A stretch of 64,000 nt of DNA from Caulobacteraceae bacterium. Its GTDB lineage: Bacteria > Pseudomonadota > Alphaproteobacteria > Caulobacterales > Aquidulcibacteraceae. How positions within the stretch are numbered: position 1 is the stretch's first letter; each line of letters begins with the position of its first letter. This document shows, in pieces, positions 53,310 through 62,869 of this stretch. A program made the translations under genes and the position numbers. Below the pieces are notes generated by a model. The model did no database searches. It was not told where the DNA came from and saw only the letters and a program-made list of their open reading frames with translations. The stretch is taken from NCBI GenBank assembly GCA_016703335.1, contig JADJCG010000003.1, positions 1-64,000 of the forward strand, written 5' to 3'.

Positions 53310-53902
53310 GCAGCGCGCGCGAAAAGATCATCCAGGCGGCGATGGAGCTGTTTTGGCTGAAGGGCTACAATTCGACGTCGATTGCGGATCTTCTTTCGCG
53401 CACGCAGCTCAATTCCGGCAGCCTGTATCACGTGTTTCCGTCGAAGCAGGACGTGCTGATCGGCGTGTTGGAAGCGTATCGCGATGGCATCGAGCAGATG
53501 CTGTTGGAGCCGGCGTGGGGCGAGGTCGCTGATCCGATTGAGAAGATATTCGCGCTGCTCAATCGGTACCGCACGATGATCGTCGAGACCGATTGCACTT
53601 ACGGCTGCCCGATCGGGTCGCTGGCGCTTGAGCTGCATGAGCCAGATCCGCGCGTGCGTGAGCTGCTGGCCGAGAATTTTCGAAATTGGACGCAGGCGAT
53701 CGAAGGTTGCCTCGATGCGGCGGGCAAACGGGTGCCGCGTGGGACCGACAAGAAGGCGCTCGCGCAGTTTGTGCTGACAGCGATGGAAGGTGGCGTGATG
53801 CAGTCACGGACGCACCTCGATGTCTCGTATTTCGATCGCGCGGTGGAGCAGCTGCGCGCGCATTTCGAACTACTGGAAAAGGCGGCGAAAGCGCCAGCGT
53901 AG
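53306..53902 (+). CDS. TetR family transcriptional regulator
   Basis: 198 residues from ATG 53306 (ATGA overlap with the SRPBCC gene). The N-terminal HTH reads AREKIIQAAMELFWLKGYNS then TSIADLLSRTQLNSGSLYHV, with the typical FPSKQDVLIGVLEAY. The C-terminal ligand domain contains a Cys pair (CTYGCPIG). It probably represses its own operon through the palindrome at 52711-52732. Confidence 0.93.
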   Translation: MSSAREKIIQAAMELFWLKGYNSTSIADLLSRTQLNSGSLYHVFPSKQDVLIGVLEAYRDGIEQMLLEPAWGEVADPIEKIFALLNRYRTMIVETDCTYGCPIGSLALELHEPDPRVRELLAENFRNWTQAIEGCLDAAGKRVPRGTDKKALAQFVLTAMEGGVMQSRTHLDVSYFDRAVEQLRAHFELLEKAAKAPA

Positions 53903-53925
53903 CGGCGCAAATGGGAGGAACGACA

Positions 53926-54318
53926 ATGGCAATCAATTGGCTCGCGGTGGTCACCGCGGCAGTGAGTTCGCTTGTCTTGGGCGGCGTCTGGTACGGCGCG
54001 CTGTTTGGCAATGCATGGCTGAAAGCGGCGGGGCTGACGCGTGAGCACGCCATGGGCGGCAACAAAGCGTTGATGTTTGGCGGCACGTTCGTGCTCTCGC
54101 TGATCGCTGCAGCGACGTTCGCGATGTTCTTGGGACCGGATGTGAATGCGACGACTGGTACGCTGTACGGCCTATGCGCGGGCCTGTGCTGGGTCGCGGC
54201 GTCTTATGGGATTTCGTATTTGTTTGAGCGGCGGCCCTTAGCGCTTTGGCTGATCAACGGTGGCTATCACACGGTGCAATTCACGCTCATTGGTTTGATT
54301 TTGGGTACGTGGCGCTGA
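53926..54318 (+). CDS. DUF1761 family membrane protein
   Basis: 130 residues from ATG 53926 (GGGAGGAA site). It has four membrane segments and the family pattern NWLAVVTAAVSSLVLGGVWY then GALFGNAWLKAAGL, KALMFGGTFVLSLIAAATFA, YGLCAGLCWVAASYGISYL, and YHTVQFTLIGLILGTW. Third gene of the SRPBCC-TetR unit. It might be the effector controlled by the regulator. The function of DUF1761 is unknown. Confidence 0.85.
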   Translation: MAINWLAVVTAAVSSLVLGGVWYGALFGNAWLKAAGLTREHAMGGNKALMFGGTFVLSLIAAATFAMFLGPDVNATTGTLYGLCAGLCWVAASYGISYLFERRPLALWLINGGYHTVQFTLIGLILGTWR

Positions 54319-54350
54319 TGCGCGCACTGTTGCTCTCGCGCGCAAAACAA

Positions 54351-54380
54351 AAGGCCCGGCTTTCGCCGGGCCTTCGTTTG
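54351..54380 (+). terminator. Intrinsic terminator after the TetR operon
   Basis: AAGGCCCGGC (54351-54360) pairs perfectly with GCCGGGCCTT (54365-54374) around a TTTC loop; T-rich bases follow. It sits between convergent transcripts and may also serve the bactofilin gene on the minus strand. Confidence 0.9.
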
Positions 54381-54397
54381 TCCGTTCGGACTCAAAC

Positions 54398-54958
54398 TTA
54401 GTTCGAGCCGGTGACGATCACGCCCGAGACCATGCGGTCATCGTTCGAGGGTTCGCCGAAGACCGAATTGCCGCCGCCGAAGGCATTGGCGCGCTCTTGC
54501 GGTTGGACGACTTGCGGCTGCGCCGGAGCGCCTGGGCCGGACTGCGAGAGCGGGTCTTGCAGATAACGGCACTGACCTTCGAACACCGCGCCCATCTCAA
54601 CCGAAAGAGATTGGTGGACGATGTCGCCGAGGACGTGGGCGTTGCGGGCTAGCATGACCTTACGCGCGCGAACCGAACCTTCGACCCGGCCATGGACCGT
54701 GACGCTTTCGGAAACGACGTCGCCGCGCACCATGCCGGTGTCGCCGACGGTCAGCGAACCGCCGACTACGTTGCCTTCGATCTCACCATCAACTTGAAGC
54801 TCGGCGCCGTTCGCGTCGATCGTGCCGGTGATCTTCACACCATTGGCAATGATGGAAGCGATGCCGGCTCGGCCGACAGGTTGGCGACGTTGTTGTGCAG
54901 GTTCTGGCAAAGCTGGCAAGTTCGAGTCCGTACGTGCGTTACCCTTGTTCGTGAACAT
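54398..54958 (-). CDS. bacA: Bactofilin
   Basis: 186 residues. Bactofilins are polymer-forming beta-helix scaffold proteins that localise cell-wall enzymes and shape stalks or buds. The core is VKITGTIDANGAELQVDGEI, then EGNVVGGSLTVGDTGMVRGD and VHGRVEGSVRARKVMLARNA, with six-residue turns. The tails are Pro/Gln-rich and disordered. It overlaps the upstream M23 peptidase gene by 20 bases, the arrangement known for bacA-lmdC in stalked and budding alphaproteobacteria. Confidence 0.95.
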   Translation of the reverse strand: MFTNKGNARTDSNLPALPEPAQQRRQPVGRAGIASIIANGVKITGTIDANGAELQVDGEIEGNVVGGSLTVGDTGMVRGDVVSESVTVHGRVEGSVRARKVMLARNAHVLGDIVHQSLSVEMGAVFEGQCRYLQDPLSQSGPGAPAQPQVVQPQERANAFGGGNSVFGEPSNDDRMVSGVIVTGSN

Positions 54959-56165
54959 GCCGTCCTGCCCTCAAGAAATTGACCGGATCCACCGACCGGC
55001 CCCGGAACCACACTTCATAGTGAAGGTGGGTGGCCGTGCTGCGGCCTGTTGAACCCATTGAGCCTACGCGCTGACCAATCGCGACAGTGTCGCCGCGTTG
55101 GACTTGGATATCGCGCAAGTGAGCGTAACGGGTCTTGAAGCCGTGACCGTGATCGATCTCGACCGTGTAGCCATATCCTGACCGAGTGCCAGCATAAACC
55201 ACAGTGCCCGGTGAGGTCGCGACAACCGGCGCGCGCTCGAAGGCGGCCATGTCGAGACCAGAGTGGAATGTCGGACGACCCGTGAACGGATCGATGCGCT
55301 GACCGTAGCCAGACGTCTCGCGGTAGTCGACTGCGACAGGCGCGGCCAGCGGCGTTGATTGCGCGATGCCGTCGAGACGGCGGGACTCGCTGACGCGGGC
55401 GGCGACCTGCGCAACGCGCTCAGCAAAAGCTGGGTTCAGGCCGCTGTCGCGCAGATAGGCGACGAAGTCTTGCGGGACGAGCGGGCCGCCGACAGCTTCG
55501 TCATCGGTGAGTGAAGCGGTGGAGACGCCGGTGAGGCGCAGGACGCCACGGGTCTGTTCGCTCGACTCAACGACGCGGTCTTCGATTTCTGATAGGAACT
55601 CTTCCTGCTCGGTCTCGAGGTGATCCGGACGGGCGCGGAAGCCGACGGTCGTAACTTGATAAGGCTCGGAGACGAGGGCGCGCGACTGGCGCGGTTCGGC
55701 TTCGTCAATCGAGGCCGCCATGATGATGCGGGCGCCATCGCGCTCGATCGGGCGGTTGGCGGCGAGCTGCAGCGTTGAGCCGCCTGCGTATTCCAGCAGC
55801 GAACGAAGAACTTCGTGACGGCCTTCGAGATCTTGGGTCGTGCGATCGAATTGGCGGGTGCGTTCTTCGAGAAGAGCTTACGAAGCAGCGGCTTGGGCGC
55901 GGCTTTCGTTGAGCCAGCGATCATACTTGGCGCGCTCACGCTCGACTTCGGCGTTTGAGGCGGTTGCTTGCGGGCCTTCGAGCAGGGTGTTGGTGGTCGC
56001 ATAGACGCACCAGCCCGCGAGGCCGACAGCAGTCATCGCCAGCAGGGCTTGCTTGCCAGGAGACAAAGAGACGTAGCGGACCGTACCGCCGCTACGATGA
56101 TAAATCTGCCGTTCCGGGAACATGCGATCGAACAACGATCGTGCCCGCGATCCAAATTGGCTCAT
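54939..56165 (-). CDS. lmdC: M23 peptidoglycan endopeptidase, LmdC-like, one or two frameshifts
   Basis: From ATG 56165: a cytoplasmic tail of about 40 residues, a membrane segment (ALLAMTAVGLAGWCVYATTN), a coiled coil (NAEVERERAKYDRWLNESRA), then a frame change near 55877. The rest is continuous from EERTRQFDRTTQDLEG. The M23 domain is intact, with zinc ligands in TFHSGLDMA and in ATHLHYEVWF, and YAHL in between. In Hyphomonas and relatives LmdC is a DD-endopeptidase recruited by bactofilin. That function is inferred here from synteny, topology and the active-site residues. Confidence 0.87.
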
Positions 56166-56320
56166 GGTCCGCCGCCACCCACTAACCTAAATGCAAACTG
56201 TTCCGTTTGCCCCGCCAGATTTCATCTACACCTGAAAGCCTCCCGAAATGCAACACAGCACGGCTGTCGTTTACAGGAATTTCAGCTTGTTTAACTTTCA
56301 TCTGCCAGAAGCGCGCCAAA

Positions 56321-56336
56321 ACTGTGTAATCACAGT
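56321..56336. repeat. Short palindrome between bcp and the M23 gene
   Basis: ACTGTG and CACAGT form six-base arms around TAAT. Read on the minus strand the stem is followed by TTTT, so it could be a weak terminator for bcp or an operator for the M23-bactofilin operon. Confidence 0.4.
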
Positions 56337-56347
56337 AAAAGACGCCG

Positions 56348-56828
56348 CTATTTCGCGTCTAGCGCGTTAACCACTTTCAAGACGTCTTCCACATGTCCTG
56401 GCACGCGAACCTTGCGCCAGACGTGAGCGATCTTGCCCTTGGCATCAATGAGGAAAGTGGCCCGTTCTATCCCCATGAATTTGCGTCCGTAGAGGGTCTT
56501 CTCGCCCCAGACGCCATAGGCCTCTGTGACCACACCCCCTTCGTCGGCCCCCAATTGCACCTTGAGCCCATGTTTCGCCGCGAATTTATCGTGCTTAACA
56601 ACGCTGTCGCGGGAGACGCCGAGGATCACGGTCTTGGCCTTCGCGAAAGCCTTCGCCTTTTCAGTGAAGTTTAGGGCTTCCAGGGTACAACCGGGTGTGT
56701 CGTCCTTTGGGTAAAAGTAGAGGATGACGCGTTTGCCTTTAAGGCTAGCCAAGCTGACGTGCCCGCCCCCGGCCGTTGGCAGATCAAAGGGGGCGCGGGT
56801 CGCCAGGTTTGAGCGCTGTCTTAGCCAT
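56348..56828 (-). CDS. bcp: Thiol peroxidase Bcp (peroxiredoxin), one apparent frameshift
   Basis: The start is ATG 56828 (AKTALKPGDP). The frame breaks near 56785, in GCGCCCCCTTT, and resumes as PFDLPTAGGGHVSLASLKGK. The catalytic segment is VILYFYPKDDTPGCTLEALN with peroxidatic Cys. The resolving Cys five residues later, as in E. coli Bcp, is absent, so this is a one-Cys type needing an external thiol. The C-terminal Trp-containing strand (IAHVWRKVRVPGHVEDVL) is normal. Confidence 0.93.
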
Positions 56829-56957
56829 CGGGAGCCCTCCGGCTCGCGGCCTATTGGCCGTTGCGCCCGTCGCTGACTGCGACGGGGCTGGGGCTTTGCT
56901 TTGCGTCAAAAACCTAAATCGCGCTAGATGCTTGCGAGGGGCGTTGGAGCTCGCCGG

Positions 56958-59900
56958 ATGATGATCCGCCGCTCGACGCTGATTGCTGTCGAGGTACTGC
57001 TTGGACTGGTCGCGGCGCTCGCGATCGGCCTCGGGGTCGCTTGGTGGCGTCTCAGCCAGGGCCCCATCGAACTCAACGCCATGCGCGATCAGATCAAAAC
57101 CGAACTGAGCCAGGCGCGCTCAGGGCGGCCGGTCGGCATTGAGCGCGTCGAACTGGGTTTGAGTCGCCGGGGCGGACTGGAGTTGCGCGCGGTTGGCGTG
57201 ACGGTTGAGGACGGTCGTGGGGGGGTGCTGTCGCGCTCGGACGAAGCGCGGATATCGCTCGACGTGTTGCCGCTGCTGATTGGACGCATTTCGGTGTCGC
57301 GCGCGGAATTCGTTGGCGGAGCGCTGACGTTCACACGTCGGCCCAACGGGGCGATGTATATCGCCTTTGGCCCAGAGGGCGCGCCGCCAGACATTATCAT
57401 CCAGCCGCCATCGCGGAATGAGTCGCTGGAAAACCGCGTCGTTCGCGTGCTCGACAGCATGGCCGACGCGTTCAAGCCCGTCGGCGCGGGCGGACGCTTG
57501 CGCGAGGTTTCGGTCCAAGGCGCGGCGCTGACGCTCATTGATGAAGCTGGCGGCGGTCGCTGGACGGCGGATGCCGCGAACCTCGAACTGGCGCGGCGCG
57601 GGCGTTCGCTCACGCTTTCAGCGGATGCGGCGCTTGAGGGCGCCGAAGGCGTTGCGCCGGCGACGTTGCGCATCACTACGGACACACACTTCCAAAGCGC
57701 GGTGATTGAATTCGGCGCCGAGAATGCGCGGCCACGCGCGCTGTTCTCGCCAGCAGCGCTTGGGCCGTTCGCCGCGCTCGACGCGCCGGTGACGATGAAC
57801 ATTTCCGTCGGTTTGGATCGCGAAGCCGGCGTCAATCGCTTTGAGGGCGATGTCACGATCGGCGGCGGCTCGGCCGATATCGGCGACGAGCGCCTTCGCC
57901 TCAGCGGCGGGCGGTTGCACGGCCGCTACGACATTCAGAGCGACGAGCTGATCATCGATCAGATCTCGTTGGCAGGTGATCGCACGCGCGTCGGCGGCGA
58001 CATTCGCGTGCGCGACGTTTCGGCGATCATGCGCGCTGCGCCGAATGAGCCGGCGGCGTTCAACATCTCGCTGCCGTCCATGCGTCTCGATGTGCCGGGC
58101 ACTTTTGCTGAGCCGTTGGCGTTTTCGAACGTGCGCGTGGTGGGTTCGATCGTTTCGGCGGACCGGACAATCAACTTCACCGAATTGACCGCGCATACCG
58201 GCGAAGGGACGTTCAACGGCACCGGCCGCGTTTATTGGGCGGATGTCGCCGGTCACTCGCATGTGGGACTGCAGCTCAATGGCGCTGTCGATGGCGCGCT
58301 CGAAGCACGCGACGTGCTCCACATGTGGCCGGTCGGTCTGGGCGAGAGCGCACGCGAATACCTGGCGCGCACGATCACGAGTGGCCGCGTCACCGACGGC
58401 ACGGTGCGGATCAACATCACGCCGGCGGACATCGCCGATGGTGTTTTGACCGATGACGCCGTCGATGTGCGATTCAACATTACCAATGCCGCGATGCAAT
58501 TCATCGAGACGATGTCGCCGGTCACGAACGCGCGCGGCTCCGGCGTGCTGCGCGGCAACCGCTTCGACATGACAATCCCGGAAGCGCGCTTCCACGGCAT
58601 GACGATCACCAACGGCCGCATCGAGGCGCCGCAATTCAAGCCGCGCGGCGCCATGCTGACGATTTCGGCGCGCGCTGATGGGGAGGCGCGTCAGATCCTC
58701 GAAGTGTTGGCGATGGAGCCGATTTCACTGAGTGATCGCTTGCCGATCGATGCCGCGACGGCGGCGGGGCGCGGCAGCGTCAACATCCGCATCCAGCGGC
58801 CAATGGTGCGCGAAGCGCCGTTCGAAGCTTGGCGCTTCAATGTTGATGGGACGATCCGAGACTTTGCCGGCAACATGTCGACGCGGCGCGTCGCGCTGAG
58901 CCAGGGACAACTCACGGTGCACGGCGATCAGCGCGCGGTGACAGTGAGTGGGCCGATCCGCGCCGGCGATTCCGTGATTCCGAACGTGCGCTGGACTGAG
59001 CATATCGGCCGCACAGGGCCGAACGCGGCGAGTTCGTCTGAGTATCAAATTTCCGGCGATTTCGACGCCAACGACCTTGAGCGGCTTGGCTATCCAGTGG
59101 CGCGTTACGCTCAGGGCCGTATCGGTGTGACGGTGACGGGTCAGGGTCGCGGCTTTGATGTCGACAATGCGCGCATCGATCTCGATCTGCGCAACGCTGT
59201 GGTGGAATTGCCGCGCGGGTTCTGGACGAAGCGGGCCGGTCAGGCAGCGTCGGCGCGCTTTGTTGTGCAACGCTTGAGCGATGGCGGCTTGGCTTTCAAC
59301 GATATCGACGCGCGGGGCGCGGGGTTGTTTACGCAGGGCCGTGCGCGACTAGGCCGCGACAACACGCTGTTGGAGGTGGATCTGCCGCGGCTCGTCATCG
59401 AAGGCAGCTCTGATGCGCGCGTGAATGCGGTGCGGGCGCAGGATGGTGCGCTTGAGGTGAATGTGCGCGGAGCGTTGTTCGATGCGGCGCCGTTTATGGG
59501 TTCGGAAACGTCGCCCGACGCACGTGCGCAGGCGACGCCGACATCCGCGCGGGCGACTGCTTCGAACGATTCCGGTGCAATGCGCGCCAGCGTCATCGTG
59601 GATCGCTTAAAGATGCGCGGTGGCGCGACGCTTGCGAACGCGAACGTGCATGTCGCGACGGTTCGCAATGGATTGATGACACTGACCGCGGAAGGGCGTT
59701 CGCCGGGCGGCGAGGCGTTCTCGTTGACGCTTGGCGCGCGTGCGGGCGATGCACGCAGCCGGGTGCGCTTTCGTGCGGGCGACGCGGGCTTTGCGGTGCG
59801 CGCGCTGACCGGGGCCGAGAATGTGGTTGGCGGCTCAGCTTCAGCGGATGGCGATTGGCGCGGCGGTGCGCAGAGTCAGGCGCGGTTCAACGTGCAGATG

Positions 59901-60473
59901 CGCGACTTCCAAGTCGTGCGCTTGCCGGCGATGGCGCGGCTCTTGTCGTCGGCGGGCTCGCTGACCGGCATGGTCGAAATGCTCAACGGCGATGGCATCG
60001 GCTTCAATGCGCTAGATGCTGAGATGACCTACGCGAACGATCGCCTGCAATTCACTGAAGGCCGTATGGCCGGCCCGTCGCTCGGGCTCACGGGGTCGGG
60101 CAGCTACGATATTCGCGACGACAATCTCGATATCGATGGCGTGGTTGCGCCGTCGCCGATGTTGAACCTTTCGATGCTCGGCAGCATTCCGGTGATTGGC
60201 GATCTCTTGGTTTCGCGCCGCGGCGAAGGCGTGTTCGGGATGACGTATTCGATCAACGGCCACGCGGGCGAACCGCGCGTTGGCGTGAACCCAGTGTCGG
60301 CGCTGACGCCGGGTATCCTGCGTCGCATCTTCGAACCAGTGCCGCAGCGCGAAACGCCGACGACGACGCGCGACACAAACGGCATCAACATGTTCGATCC
60401 GTCAGGGTCGACACCGGTTGCGCCAGATCCAGTCGCGCCCGCTAGCGCGGAAGTCGCCGTAGCTTCGCCTTAG
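56958..60473 (+). CDS. AsmA-like/DUF3971 large envelope protein
   Basis: 1171 residues from ATG 56958. One N-terminal membrane segment (LIAVEVLLGLVAALAIGLGV) anchors a long periplasmic beta-rich protein. The N-terminal part has the AsmA/YhdP pattern (IELGLSRRGGLELRAVGVTV-like strand, LLIGRISVSRAEFVGGAL). The C-terminal 250 residues have the AsmA-like end: GGSASADGDWRGG, RLLSSAGSLTGMVEMLNGDG, SGSYDIRDDNLDIDGVVAPS and IPVIGDLLVSRRGEGVFGMT. YhdP-type proteins are thought to move phospholipids between membranes. It is convergent with tyrS, overlapping by four bases. Confidence 0.88.
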   Translation: MMIRRSTLIAVEVLLGLVAALAIGLGVAWWRLSQGPIELNAMRDQIKTELSQARSGRPVGIERVELGLSRRGGLELRAVGVTVEDGRGGVLSRSDEARISLDVLPLLIGRISVSRAEFVGGALTFTRRPNGAMYIAFGPEGAPPDIIIQPPSRNESLENRVVRVLDSMADAFKPVGAGGRLREVSVQGAALTLIDEAGGGRWTADAANLELARRGRSLTLSADAALEGAEGVAPATLRITTDTHFQSAVIEFGAENARPRALFSPAALGPFAALDAPVTMNISVGLDREAGVNRFEGDVTIGGGSADIGDERLRLSGGRLHGRYDIQSDELIIDQISLAGDRTRVGGDIRVRDVSAIMRAAPNEPAAFNISLPSMRLDVPGTFAEPLAFSNVRVVGSIVSADRTINFTELTAHTGEGTFNGTGRVYWADVAGHSHVGLQLNGAVDGALEARDVLHMWPVGLGESAREYLARTITSGRVTDGTVRINITPADIADGVLTDDAVDVRFNITNAAMQFIETMSPVTNARGSGVLRGNRFDMTIPEARFHGMTITNGRIEAPQFKPRGAMLTISARADGEARQILEVLAMEPISLSDRLPIDAATAAGRGSVNIRIQRPMVREAPFEAWRFNVDGTIRDFAGNMSTRRVALSQGQLTVHGDQRAVTVSGPIRAGDSVIPNVRWTEHIGRTGPNAASSSEYQISGDFDANDLERLGYPVARYAQGRIGVTVTGQGRGFDVDNARIDLDLRNAVVELPRGFWTKRAGQAASARFVVQRLSDGGLAFNDIDARGAGLFTQGRARLGRDNTLLEVDLPRLVIEGSSDARVNAVRAQDGALEVNVRGALFDAAPFMGSETSPDARAQATPTSARATASNDSGAMRASVIVDRLKMRGGATLANANVHVATVRNGLMTLTAEGRSPGGEAFSLTLGARAGDARSRVRFRAGDAGFAVRALTGAENVVGGSASADGDWRGGAQSQARFNVQMRDFQVVRLPAMARLLSSAGSLTGMVEMLNGDGIGFNALDAEMTYANDRLQFTEGRMAGPSLGLTGSGSYDIRDDNLDIDGVVAPSPMLNLSMLGSIPVIGDLLVSRRGEGVFGMTYSINGHAGEPRVGVNPVSALTPGILRRIFEPVPQRETPTTTRDTNGINMFDPSGSTPVAPDPVAPASAEVAVASP

Positions 60474-61726
60474 GCTACGCGAAGCAGCGCGTGCTTCTTC
60501 TTGCCCAGAGAAAGCTTGACCGCGCCATCGACCAGATCGGCGGCGGTGATCATTGCGCCTTCATCGGTGACGGCTTGATCGTTTACGCGCAGCGCGCCCG
60601 CGGTGATGTGGCGCTTGGCTTCGCCGTTTGAAGCAACGAGCCCGGCGCGGACGAAGGCGGGGCCGATCCGGAGGCCGGCCGCAAGCTCTTCATTGGTGAC
60701 GTCGAACGTCGGCAGGTTCTCCGAGGTCACGCCCTTGACGAACGTATCGTGCGCCGCTTGGGCAGCCTTGTTCGCTTCCTCACGGCCGTGCAGGAGCGCC
60801 GTCGCTTCGGTGGCGAGCGTCTTCTTCGCGTCGTTGATCTCGGCGCCTTGCAGTGCTTCGAGGCGTGCGATTTCATCGAGCGAGAGATCGGTGAATATCT
60901 TGAGGAAGCGGCCGACGTCCGCGTCTTCTGCATTGCGCCAGTATTGCCAGTATTCGTATGGGCTCTTCATGTCGGCGTTGAGCCAGACGGCGCCGTCAGC
61001 GGTCTTGCCCATCTTGGCGCCGGAAGCAGTCGTGATCAGCGGTTGCGTGAGTCCGTAGAGGCTAAAGCTCTCCATGCGGCGGCCTAGCTCTACGCCATTT
61101 ATGATGTTGCCCCACTGGTCCGAGCCGCCCATTTGCAGATCACAATTGTAGCGTTTCTTCAATTCCACGAAATCGTAGGCCTGCAGGATCATGTAGTTGA
61201 ACTCTATGAAGCTCATCGGCTGCTCGCGCTCGAGGCGCAGCTTCACGCTGTCCATTGAGAGCATGCGATTGACGCTCATGTGGCGGCCGACCGTGCGCAG
61301 GAAGTCGAGGTAGTTGAGCTTTAACAGCCACTCGGAATTGTCGACGAGGATGGCGTCGCTCGGGCCATCGCCGAACTTCAGAAATTTGTCGAACGTTGAG
61401 CGGATCGAGTTTGTGTTCTTGACGATCTGCTCTTCGCTCAGGAGCTGACGCATCTCCTCCTTGCCGGAGGGATCGCCGACGCGCGTCGTGCCCCCGCCGA
61501 GGAGAACAATCGGCTTGCCGCCGGCTTGCTGGAGGCGGCGCAGGTACATGATCTGCGTGAGGTTGCCGACGTGCAGCGACGGGGCCGTCATGTCGAAGCC
61601 GATATAGCCAGTGACGCCCGCGAGCGCGGCTTTGTCCAAGCCGTCAAGATCGGTGCACTGGTGGAACTGACCGCGCGCAACGGCGTCACGGAGAAACTGA
61701 GATTGGACGGTGGCTTCGGTGGTCAC
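60470..61726 (-). CDS. tyrS: Tyrosyl-tRNA synthetase
   Basis: 418 residues. Class I signature HVGN in APSLHVGNLTQIMYL, tyrosine-site residues in YDFVELKKRYNCDLQMGGSD then QWGN, the KMSKS-like loop KMGKTADG, and a C-terminal S4 domain (GLVASNGEAKRHITAGALRV). It is a normal full-length bacterial TyrRS. Confidence 0.98.
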   Translation of the reverse strand: MTTEATVQSQFLRDAVARGQFHQCTDLDGLDKAALAGVTGYIGFDMTAPSLHVGNLTQIMYLRRLQQAGGKPIVLLGGGTTRVGDPSGKEEMRQLLSEEQIVKNTNSIRSTFDKFLKFGDGPSDAILVDNSEWLLKLNYLDFLRTVGRHMSVNRMLSMDSVKLRLEREQPMSFIEFNYMILQAYDFVELKKRYNCDLQMGGSDQWGNIINGVELGRRMESFSLYGLTQPLITTASGAKMGKTADGAVWLNADMKSPYEYWQYWRNAEDADVGRFLKIFTDLSLDEIARLEALQGAEINDAKKTLATEATALLHGREEANKAAQAAHDTFVKGVTSENLPTFDVTNEELAAGLRIGPAFVRAGLVASNGEAKRHITAGALRVNDQAVTDEGAMITAADLVDGAVKLSLGKKKHALLRVA

Positions 61727-61986
61727 GGGGGTAAACTCCTGGCGGACTTTTGGGGCCGGAGCTGTGTCTTTGTCGAGCGCACATCCCGGCCTTTTGAGGC
61801 GGGCGTGCTGTCGCGGCCCGCTAATTGAGCGGGCGGTAATAGCTTTGGACGAGGGCGAGCGAGGTCGACATGGAGCGGTGCTACGCCGCTGCGGAGATTG
61901 ACGTCAAGCTCATGCACTTACCCCATGCGGGGCTTGTCGTTGCGTCGTGCTTCTGAATACTCGTCGCAAAACGAAGGGGGAGTTGA
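61727..61986. promoter_or_regulatory. Divergent intergenic region upstream of tyrS
   Basis: 260 bases between the tyrS start and the next membrane-protein gene. I looked for a T-box leader and found none. No gene or clear promoter element was recognised; the Shine-Dalgarno of the plus-strand gene (GGGGGAG) is at its right end. Confidence 0.4.
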
Positions 61987-62796
61987 ATGCCGTGGGGACG
62001 TTCCATTCTCGCTATCGTGACGACGCTGTTCGTCATTGGCGGCATGGCGAGCATTGGCGTTATGGGCGCCCGCGTTTGGCGGCCCGATTTTAGCAGCGTG
62101 CCGGGTGTGAGCGCGCAAGACATGGCGGCGCTCGCCGCGCCTTATGATGATGTCTCGCAGGGGCGCGACGCTGAGCTGATGGCGCTGCTCATTGAGAACA
62201 ACGCGAGCACGCAACGCGAGATAGATCGCATTCAAGCGCTGTTGCCGCCTGGCCAGCCAACATCGTCACGGCTGACGACGTTTCGCGCCAGCACGGGCAC
62301 GGAAGGCAATCAGCTCTGGGGTGTGCGCGAATATGAGTATGCGGGCCATGTCGTGCGCTCGGAGACGACGTTGTATCGCGCTACTTCGAGTGAACCGTGG
62401 AAGGTCTCGGGCTTTCACGTGAACGTTCTGGCGCGCGAGGACTTGGCGTCGCGGACGTTCAATTTCATGTCGGAGCCGCCGGGCGTGCAGGGGGTGATCG
62501 TCGCTGCCGTGGCGTTACCGCTGTTCACGCTGATCACCTTCTTGATTGCGCTTTTTCTGGCCGGGACTGAAGCCGAGATGGGCGTGGCTGATCGCGATCG
62601 CGCTGGCGTCGGGACCATCTATGCGGACACGGCCTCGGACGCGCTCTCGTTCTTGCCGATCTCGGTTCAGCTTTTCGCAGCTGGCGCAACCTGGAGTGGG
62701 TCAGCCTTCGACGGCTGGGTTTTTAGCGCGTCGACGCCGTTTGGCGCAGCCGCGTTCTGGCTGTTGGCGCCGCGGGGCGCCAAGGCGGATCAATAG
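61987..62796 (+). CDS. Hypothetical membrane protein
   Basis: 269 residues with a strong ribosome site (GGGGGAG). It has an N-terminal membrane segment (ILAIVTTLFVIGGMASIGVM), an extracytoplasmic domain of about 150 residues (EIDRIQALLPPGQPTSSRLT, YATSSEPWKVSGFHVNVLA-like strand), and two to three more membrane segments near the C-terminus (GVIVAAVALPLFTLITFLIA, AAFWLLAPRG). No family recognised. It has its own transcript as far as spacing shows. Confidence 0.65.
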   Translation: MPWGRSILAIVTTLFVIGGMASIGVMGARVWRPDFSSVPGVSAQDMAALAAPYDDVSQGRDAELMALLIENNASTQREIDRIQALLPPGQPTSSRLTTFRASTGTEGNQLWGVREYEYAGHVVRSETTLYRATSSEPWKVSGFHVNVLAREDLASRTFNFMSEPPGVQGVIVAAVALPLFTLITFLIALFLAGTEAEMGVADRDRAGVGTIYADTASDALSFLPISVQLFAAGATWSGSAFDGWVFSASTPFGAAAFWLLAPRGAKADQ

Positions 62797-62869
62797 ATCA
62801 GGACGCATTTGTTGCGCTGTCTGCAGGCGTTACTCCGTTCTTAAACTCTTGGTGTGCTAGGCGGGGCAC

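Noticed and set aside
61727..61986. T-box leader for tyrS
   Set aside because: No T-box consensus or antiterminator; T-boxes are also rare in proteobacteria.
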